Origin: Bemisia tabaci
Taxonomy: Eukaryota > Arthropoda > Insecta > Hemiptera > Aleyrodidae
Length of the DNA stretch: 64,000 bases
Assembly: GCF_918797505.1 (NCBI RefSeq)
Contig: NC_092793.1
Span: forward strand, 43,078,243 to 43,142,242
Reading direction: 5' to 3'
The notes under the pieces were generated by a model. That model was not told the origin of the DNA. It searched no databases and worked only from the letters and a program-made list of their open reading frames with translations. The number at the start of each line of letters is the position of its first letter. Within the stretch, counting starts at the first letter, position 1. The position numbers and the translations under genes were made by a program. Shown one piece after another: positions 57,230 through 64,000 of this stretch.

Positions 57230-58580
57230 TAACTGTTTGTGGAAAACTTGAAATAAAAATTAAAAAACTTTCAAAATGAGGATGCACAACACATACAGTA
57301 GGTACTCGTAAAAAACTCTTACCTAAAAAAAAAGGGTTCCAGTCGACAAATTTGGAAGCATTTTTAGAGTTTAACACGTGACTTTAACTTTGTACTGAAT
57401 CAAAATAGAGCGTGCCAAAGCTGGAAGAAGGAAGTTTAATACCCTTAATATGAGGTAATGAAATCCTGTTAAAATTGATGCACTTTTATTTTTAAGGTGT
57501 TGCACATTTAAGCTACTCCTGACATCGTGAAATCACCCATACCTACTAATAGTACCTATTGAGACAACAAAAAAGGTAACAAAAAATCCTGATATTAATA
57601 AGATTAGAGTGTTTAGTGGAGGAATATCTATAAATCTATTTGAATAATACCCGTTATGAGAGGTGGAACACACCTACGATCTTTCGAATACCTACCTACG
57701 TAATTCCAAAGGGAGTCATCAAGTAGGTAAGTCTTAAATGAAGTATGATTGCGTCTGTTTAATTGTACCTGTAAGTCATAGGTACAGTTAAACAATATTA
57801 AGCAAAATCATTCCTTATAAGACTGTCACAGGCCGCTGTACACGGGGCTAAACACGGGGGGTCGTCACGGGGCTGTACACGGTATGGCCGTCAAGGACCA
57901 GTGAGGGCAGCGCTCTGGCCCTGATACGCTACAAGGGCCATAAGTTTTTTCTACAGATGATAACTTATATAGCGATATAGAACTTTTATAGCTGGACAAT
58001 GGCCATCTTATTGCTCAACCAGATCGCGTTAAGAAGCAAATACCTATTAATTTATGACCCTGAAGCTCGTCCAGCCTGTTTTGCGCAGTGCGCTTGCTGT
58101 ATTATTGATCTCTCATGTATTGTGATGATCATGAGCAGTGGAAAAACTTTTGGGGCACTCAGTGTAAATGTTCGTATGGATTTTAAGTATGATGGTGCCT
58201 TATGAGGCATAGGTAATTATTATTCATGGGCCCTTATAGACAGATAGATATGAAGACGGGAGTTAAAGTAAAATCTTCTTTACTTAAGAGGACGGAACAT
58301 CAACAATACAACGATAGAAGTAATATTGACACAATGAAATCAGCGCACAGAGCGCCCAGACCCGCGGTTTTATCAGATTGGAGGCCACCTGTATTTACAT
58401 TTGAGGTGAATCATTAAAGTAGGAGGGTTAGGGATGTCACATAAAGCAACCCTCTTACACTGCTACAGAATAAAATTGTTTGTTGAGAGATGTGGACTAC
58501 CAGTTGAAGGACGGGTCAATACGCGAGGCGGCCGGCGCGCAGCGCTGGCTTGCACTGTGGCTAGGTATAGGTAATTATTG
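57230..58580. other. Unassigned sequence
   Basis: No gene is supported. 57834-57890 has repeated CACGGGG/ACACGG words. TACCTA/TAGGTA words are frequent at 57540-57780. The frames at 57999-58205 and 58226-58417 have no recognised domain. Confidence 0.35.
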
Positions 58581-58587
58581 AATTTGA

Positions 58588-58656
58588 AGAGAGAGAGAGA
58601 GAGAGGGGGAGAGAGAGGGGGAGAGAGGGGGAGAGAGGGGGAGAGAGAGAGAGAGA
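58588..58656 (+). repeat. GA/GGGGA microsatellite
   Basis: GAGAGAGA alternates with GGGGGAGAGA blocks for about 70 nt. Confidence 0.9.
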
Positions 58657-58755
58657 AAACTGTATTTACTTGCTTACAAGAAAGTACGCCTGTCCTCTGG
58701 CTGCCTCACGTGCTCAGATGATAGGTAACGTTGTAGCATGAGGGCCATTCCATTG

Positions 58756-60062
58756 TAACGGGTGTGACAACAATTTAACTTTAAACAAGAATTTGAACTC
58801 TTTCTTGGGGTTTAATTAAAAAATTATCTGCAGTAGCAGAAAGAACTTTTTTTATAGATCATTTTAGTTTATCAGAAATTGTTTTTACTTTGTTCCATTC
58901 CTCAGGAAAAAATTAAAAGGCTGCGTAACGGGCGTGACCGATTTTGGAAGTGAGTTTTTCCTCAGTGAGTGTAAAGTGGAAACTCAGCGAATTTTATGAA
59001 TTTAAAAATCTGATTAAATTATATGATGAAGCCAAGGGTTTTTGCTTCATCTGCCGATGATCCGTTTTCGATTATCTTTTTTTCTTTCCTTGAAAAATGG
59101 GAGAGTTTGCGTAACGGGTGTGACGTAACGGGTGTGACAGATTGTCTCTCTGAGGTCCATCATTTCTGAGAGAGTTTAAAAGTTAAAAAACTTACTTTTC
59201 TTCTCATACTCTTATTGCAGGCAATCCTAAGCAGTAAATCAATCAGCAATTTGACGCATTTTAATGTAGAACATGCCAAAACTACATTTTTCTACAAGGT
59301 GGCCCAGACCTACCGTTTGCGTTACGGGTGTGACGTAACGGGTGTGACAGATTGTCTCTCTGAGGTCCATCATTTCTGAGAGAAATTAAAAGTTAAAAAA
59401 CTTACTTTTCTTTTCATACTCTTATTGTAGGCAATCCTAAGCAGTAAATCAATCAGCAATTTGACGCATTTTAATGTAGAACATGCCAAAACTACATTTT
59501 TTTACAGGGTGGCCCAGACCTACCGTCCCAGGGCTTTTCTTCGGGTAGCCCAGGATTCCCCTTTCGTCCCCGCGGTCCTGGACCTCGCATGATCCAAATT
59601 AACCCCAAAAAAATCCTGGTACGGTAGGTCTAGGCCTACAGTAAAGTGAAAATATTTTAATCCAATCGGAGAGAGTTCAACGAGTTCTATTTGAAGTCCT
59701 TTTGAGATAGGTGTATTCACTTTAAATACTGAAATATGGCAAAAAATTTGGCTATCTCTCTCTCATTAGATGTATACATACCTCAAATTGTGCATATGAG
59801 TTAATTTCTTGTGATAACCATAGAAAAAATGGTGAGAAGTGAGGCAACATCTGCATAATTGAAGCCTCTTCTCATTGGTCACACCCGTAACGTGTCACAC
59901 CCGTTACGCAGTTTTGCCTATCAATTGTTGAAATAAAAATTTGGAAAAAATACTCCAAAGCTGTACTTGACTTGAAGACGTACGGAAAAAATTAGCATCT
60001 CAAAATAACATGAATTAAAATAGTTACATTAAAAAACCCATGTTTTGCGTAACGGGTGTGAC
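58756..60062. repeat. Nine-copy CGTAACGGGTGTGAC cluster
   Basis: The 15-mer or a one-base variant occurs at about 58755, 58924, 59110, 59124, 59320, 59334 and 60048 on the plus strand and at 59878 and 59894 on the minus strand. Three pairs are packed with little or no spacing. Copies at 59110-59319 and 59320-59530 are embedded in a near-identical 210-bp tandem duplication. No protein is seen. These could be binding sites for a transposase or host factor. Confidence 0.75.
59110..59530 (+). repeat. Two-copy 210-bp tandem duplication
   Basis: Both units run from the paired GGGTGTGAC words through GATTGTCTCTCTGAGGTCCA to GGTGGCCCAGACCTACCG. They differ at about ten positions. After the second unit a mirrored ACGGTAGGTCTAGGCC appears near 59620. 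Confidence 0.85.
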
Positions 60063-60069
60063 AGTCAGT

Positions 60070-60995
60070 ACACTAAGTTTTAAAAGTTACATATAATACA
60101 CAGTAATTACTTTTAAAAATTGAAACTTTGCAGGAGCACATTGAATCAGTTTCTTGACAACTGCAAACATAGACTGAAACTTGATTTTGGCGGGAACACC
60201 AGAAAATATTGCTACCAAACTGTCACTCTTTTTACGGTAGGATGAAGCTAACCAATGGGGTTACAAAACACGTAATAATTGCGAGAAAAAAAACAAAACG
60301 GATGTAAACCCCATATATTTCCAAAAACTAGGAGTATTAAGGAGTCCAAAAATTAATATTGTTGGGTCATTTGGAGGGGGAAAAAAAATACCCCCCGGAC
60401 TACCTAGGCGTGGAATGACCCATGAGACATTTTTTTTTTTGGGGGGGGGGGGGGTTAATCGCATGGGTATGGATAATATGGGCATTACAGGAAGTAAACG
60501 AGAAAAATTGCCAGCTCTCATTCTTTTGGTCTTTAATGATCATTTGCTCGTAGAGAGATTGGGAAAAAAAACACTCTGAGGGGGCGCGGTGCTTAATCCT
60601 CACGGTCACTCCCCCCCCCCCCCCCCAACAGGGACTGTCTAGTTTTCAGTGTTAGGTTAAAAATACTGAATATTGATCCCAAAGTGATTGGGTCGTTACT
60701 TAATATAAATTCTCCAAGTTTTGTTGCATATGAGGACTTATACGTGTAACAATAGCGGATATCGAGTTTTCACATTGTGAGAAAATCGCATTTGAAGTTT
60801 TCGAAGCTTTGCACTAAGCCGCCCGTAGAACTGAGAGGATTCTTTTAAAGATTTTCATGAAGAACAACTATTCCTGTAAAAAACACACGTTTTATGATCT
60901 ATTTAAGTGAAAAATTGAAACAGTAACAGCGATTTGAAAAAACGTGACATCCACTACTTTTACTGACAACATTTTTTTATGCATGAAGCAAACAC
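60070..60995. other. Unassigned sequence with G and C homopolymers
   Basis: A T13G13 junction lies at about 60430-60455 and a C17 run at about 60610-60626. The minus-strand frames at 60261-60521 and 60400-60609 run through them and are not credible. No gene is seen. Confidence 0.4.
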
Positions 60996-61001
60996 TGAAA
61001 A

Positions 61002-61830
61002 AAAAGTTTACTAAAAATAAGGCGGAGCCGCCTTGGACCAAGTAACCGTTTACTCAAAAAGTATCGACTAGTGACGGAAGTTTATTGCAGCAGAACAGAG
61101 TTCGATTGAATCAAGTACACGCGTTATCTCAAACTAGCACTCCAAGTGTATTTGGAGTGAGAACACACGTTTACTGAAAAGTAGTAACTTCCGAGACGCG
61201 AAAATATTTACTGAAATTAAGTAATCACCTACGGTTTGAAAGGAGTATCTGTGATCTTGATCTAAGTCAACCGTTTACTTAAAATCAGAAAACGGTTGCG
61301 TGACTGACGAGCGCATTTACTGGTTACAGGCTAACGGTTGCTTTAAAATTAGTAAACGGCCGAGCGTCTGGCCGGAATAGGTTTTTCCCAGGTGCGGTTA
61401 CTTATTTCTAGCGAATTGTTGTTTTAAATTTAGTATATAGTCACATCGAGGTATGCACACTGCACCCATACCATATGTATAAGGTATTATTAATCATTAA
61501 TTGCAAAAAATGGATAAAGTTATCGACTTTTTGATGAAAAAAATGATTCAAATGCATATCTGCAAGTGTCGAAGACTCGACATGACAAAAACCGACTTGC
61601 AAAATTTGGCCAACCTATCGGGATTTGAACCTGGGGCCTACAGTTTACAAACCTAACACCCTACCTACTGAGCCATCGGAGCTTATGTCCACGTCGGGTG
61701 AATTTACACTATATAAGTCATTTACTTCGGCTCTCGCCATTATTGTGATAGTGAATATGCGTGAGACCTGATGGGTTAGGTTTTTTGAACCCGAAAAGAT
61801 GAATTCGGAGCAAAAAAAAAAAAAAATTAC
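61002..61830. mobile_element. Probable CACTGAAAA-ended element with tRNA-like unit
   Basis: The left end CACTGAAAAAAAAGTTTACT resembles the MITE at 42953. From 61010 to 61440, GTTTACTNAAAA or its relatives recur about ten times, a subterminal motif array. A tRNA-like unit follows at 61614-61684. The right terminus was not found, so the element may be truncated near 61810. Confidence 0.45.
61614..61684 (-). tRNA. tRNA-like unit
   Basis: The minus strand contains TGGCTCAGTAGG (A box) and GGTTCAAATCC (perfect B box). It is similar to the unit in element C (shared GCTCAGTAGGTAG). The acceptor ends pair poorly. Confidence 0.6.
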
Positions 61831-61897
61831 GCGTGTTACTGTCGTTACTTTTTCATGTTTATATTTTTTTTCTTTCCCGTCTTATATTAATTTTTCA

Positions 61898-61944
61898 TCT
61901 TATTCTTATTCTTATCTTATCTTATCTTATCTTATCTTATCTTA
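61898..61944 (+). repeat. TTATC microsatellite
   Basis: About nine CTTAT/CTTATT units occur in a row. Confidence 0.9.
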
Positions 61945-62089
61945 CTATAGTAAAAAAAAATAAGGCCTTTTTTGTGTGTACGTCCGTGTCATTTCGCATT
62001 CTCATTGGTCTTTCATTAACCAATCAGAAAACGTCATTGAAAATCCCCGGGAAATTTAAATGTATTCTTCCGTAAAGGAATTATTGATA

Positions 62090-64000
62090 GGTAGACAGGT
62101 ATAAAAATGGGATGTATTTCTTCTAATAACCAGGATAAAAGGGAGGATTATTACCTATACAGGATAGTCCTAGAAAAACGGGATGTACCTATATTAATAA
62201 ACCGGGATAACAGGAAGGATATCGATCATTGTGTATCGATATTCGATACATCGTTTGTTCTAAAGCAGTATTGACTGGGATAAAACGGGATTTCTTCATA
62301 ATAACCGGGATAAAAGGGAGGAAAGTTACATCCTATACGGGAGAGTCATGGATGAACGGGATGTACCTATATTAATAAACCGGGATAACAGGAAGGATAT
62401 CGATCTTTGTGTATCGATCTTCGATACATCGTTTGTTCTAAAGCAGTATTGACTGGGATAAAACGGGATTTCTTCATAATAACCGGGATAAAAGGGAGGA
62501 ATTTTACCTATACAGGATAGTCATGGATGAACGGGATGTACCTATATTAAGAAACCGGGATAACAGGAAGGATATCGATCTTTGTGTATCGATCTTCGAT
62601 ACATCGTTTGTTCTAAAGCTGTATAGACTGGGATAAAACGGGATTTCTTCATAATAACCGGGATAAAAGGGAGGAATTTTACCTATACAGGATAGTCATG
62701 GATGAACGGGATGTACCTATATTAATAAACCAGGATAACAGGAAGGATATCGATCATTGTGTATCGATATTCGATACATCGTTTGTTCTAAAGCAGTATT
62801 GACTGGGATAAAACGGGATTTCTTCATAATAACCGGGATAAAAGGGAGGAATTTTACCTATACAGGATAGTCATCGATAAAACGGGATGTACCTATATTA
62901 ATAAACTGGTATAACAGGAAGGATATCGATCATTGTGTATCGATATTCGATACATCGTTTTTTCTAAAGCAGTAATGACTGGTATAAACGGGATTTCTTC
63001 ATAGTGACCGGGATAAAGTGGAGGAATTTTACCTATACAGGATAGTCATGGATAAAACGGGATGTACCTATATTAAGAAACCGGGAAAACAGGAAGGATA
63101 TCGATCTTTGTGTATCGATCTTCGAAACATCGTTTTTTTCTAAAGCAGTAATGACTGGGATAAAACCGGATTTCTTCAGAGTGACCGGGATAATATGCAG
63201 CAATTTTACCTCCTATACAGGATAGTCATGGATGAACGGGATGTACCTATATTAATAAACCGGGATAACAGGAAGGATATCGATCATTGTGTATCGATAT
63301 TCGATACATCGTTTGTTCTAAAGCAGTATTGACTGGGATAAAACGGGATTTCTTCATAATAACCGGGATAAAAGGGAGGAATTTTACATATACAGGATAG
63401 TCATGGATGAACGGGATGTACCTATATTAATAAACCGGGATAACAGGAAGGATATCGATCATTGTGTATCGATATTCGATACATCGTTTGTTCTAAAGCA
63501 GTATTGACTTGGATAAAACGGGATTTCTTCATAATAACCGGGATAAAAGGGAGGAATTTTACCTATACAGGATAGTCATGGATGAACGGGATGTACCTAT
63601 ATTAATAAACCGGGATAACAGGAAGGATATCGATCTTTGTGTATCGATCTTCGATACATCGTTTTTTTCTAAAGCAGTAATGACTGGGATAAAACGGGAT
63701 TCCTTCATAATAACCGGGATAAAAGGGAGGAATTTTACTTATACAGGATAGTCATCGATAAAACGGGATGTACCTATATTAATAAACTGGTATAACAGGA
63801 AGGATATCGATCATTGTGTATCGATATTCGATACATCGTTTTTTCTAAAGCAGTAATGACTGGTATAAACGGGATTTCTTCATAGTGACCGGGATAAAGT
63901 GGAGGAATTTTACCTATACAGGATAGTCATGGATAAAACGGGATGTACCTATATTAAGAAACCGGGAAAACAGGAAGGATATCGATCTTTGTGTATCGAT
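62090..64000 (+). repeat. Satellite array, 175-179-bp monomer, open at the window end
   Basis: GGAAGGATATCGAT marks each monomer at 62213, 62391, 62566, 62741, 62917, 63092, 63271, 63446, 63621, 63798 and 63973, giving spacings of 175-179 bp. Within a monomer CGGGATAA-type words recur about every 40 bp, and TATCGATATTCGATA-type palindromes are present. Two variant monomers at 62870-63130 recur at 63750-64000, 881 bp later. The frame at 63509-63751 is satellite-derived and not a gene. Confidence 0.95.

Noticed and set aside
60261..60609. Pro/Lys-rich frames on the minus strand
   Set aside because: They are generated by the T13G13 tract and neighbouring low-complexity DNA.
3757..61684. Calling the tRNA-like units functional tRNA genes
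   Set aside because: Acceptor and anticodon stems are poor or mismatched in all of them, and most sit in mobile elements. They are listed as tRNA-like only.
62090..64000. Regular repeat and spacer appearance resembling a CRISPR array
   Set aside because: The whole 175-179-bp unit is conserved with no unique spacers, and the DNA is eukaryotic. It is a satellite.

Overview
This window looks like non-coding, transposon-packed chromosomal DNA from an arthropod. I think a hemipteran (whitefly- or aphid-like) is most likely, because GGTACCTA/TAGGTAGGTA-type words recur in AT-rich DNA and the Jockey, R1-like and copia relics are of insect type. The host assignment is inference. I found no host protein-coding gene that I can support. 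Almost every long open frame is a retrotransposon relic or a chance frame inside a repeat.

Layout. 785-15281 is a nested inverted repeat: outer arms of about 2.5 kb (785-3245 and 12595-15281) enclose tRNA-like elements, a foldback (7228-7815), a purine tract and an inner 3.5-kb inverted repeat (8537-12012) built of about 175-bp units. An R1-like retrotransposon tail (minus strand, 15282-16335) abuts the outer arm. 17375-18818 is bounded by a perfect 20-bp inverted repeat. About 21.0-32.9 kb is one dead Jockey-clade retrotransposon (ORF1, then EN-RT ORF2, then poly-A), split by four insertions. 35.1-36.0 and 36.8-38.25 kb are large palindromes. 38.3-39.9 kb is a second partial copy of the inner inverted repeat. 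42.5-44.6 kb is a copia 3' end interrupted by a TA-flanked MITE and a foldback. 49.1-53.7 kb holds three palindromes in a row, the middle one carrying a 447-bp hAT-like insertion. 54.3-57.2 kb holds further tandem and inverted repeats. 58.7-60.1 kb has nine copies of a CGTAACGGGTGTGAC word. 62.1-64.0 kb is a 175-179-bp satellite that runs off the window.

Most interesting signal. Elements at 4397-5434, 21884-22994, 26495-28858 and 30107-31215 share termini close to CCCAAGTAGCA/TGCTACTTGGG. Three have exact 2-bp target duplications and one has a mutated one. Each carries a tRNA-like unit with recognisable A and B boxes and has its own subterminal motif array. Three of them sit inside the Jockey carcass, where the broken protein gives the empty site; the fourth has a nearly identical empty site 200 bp away. 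This looks like a non-autonomous, tRNA-carrying DNA-transposon group that I cannot assign to a named superfamily.
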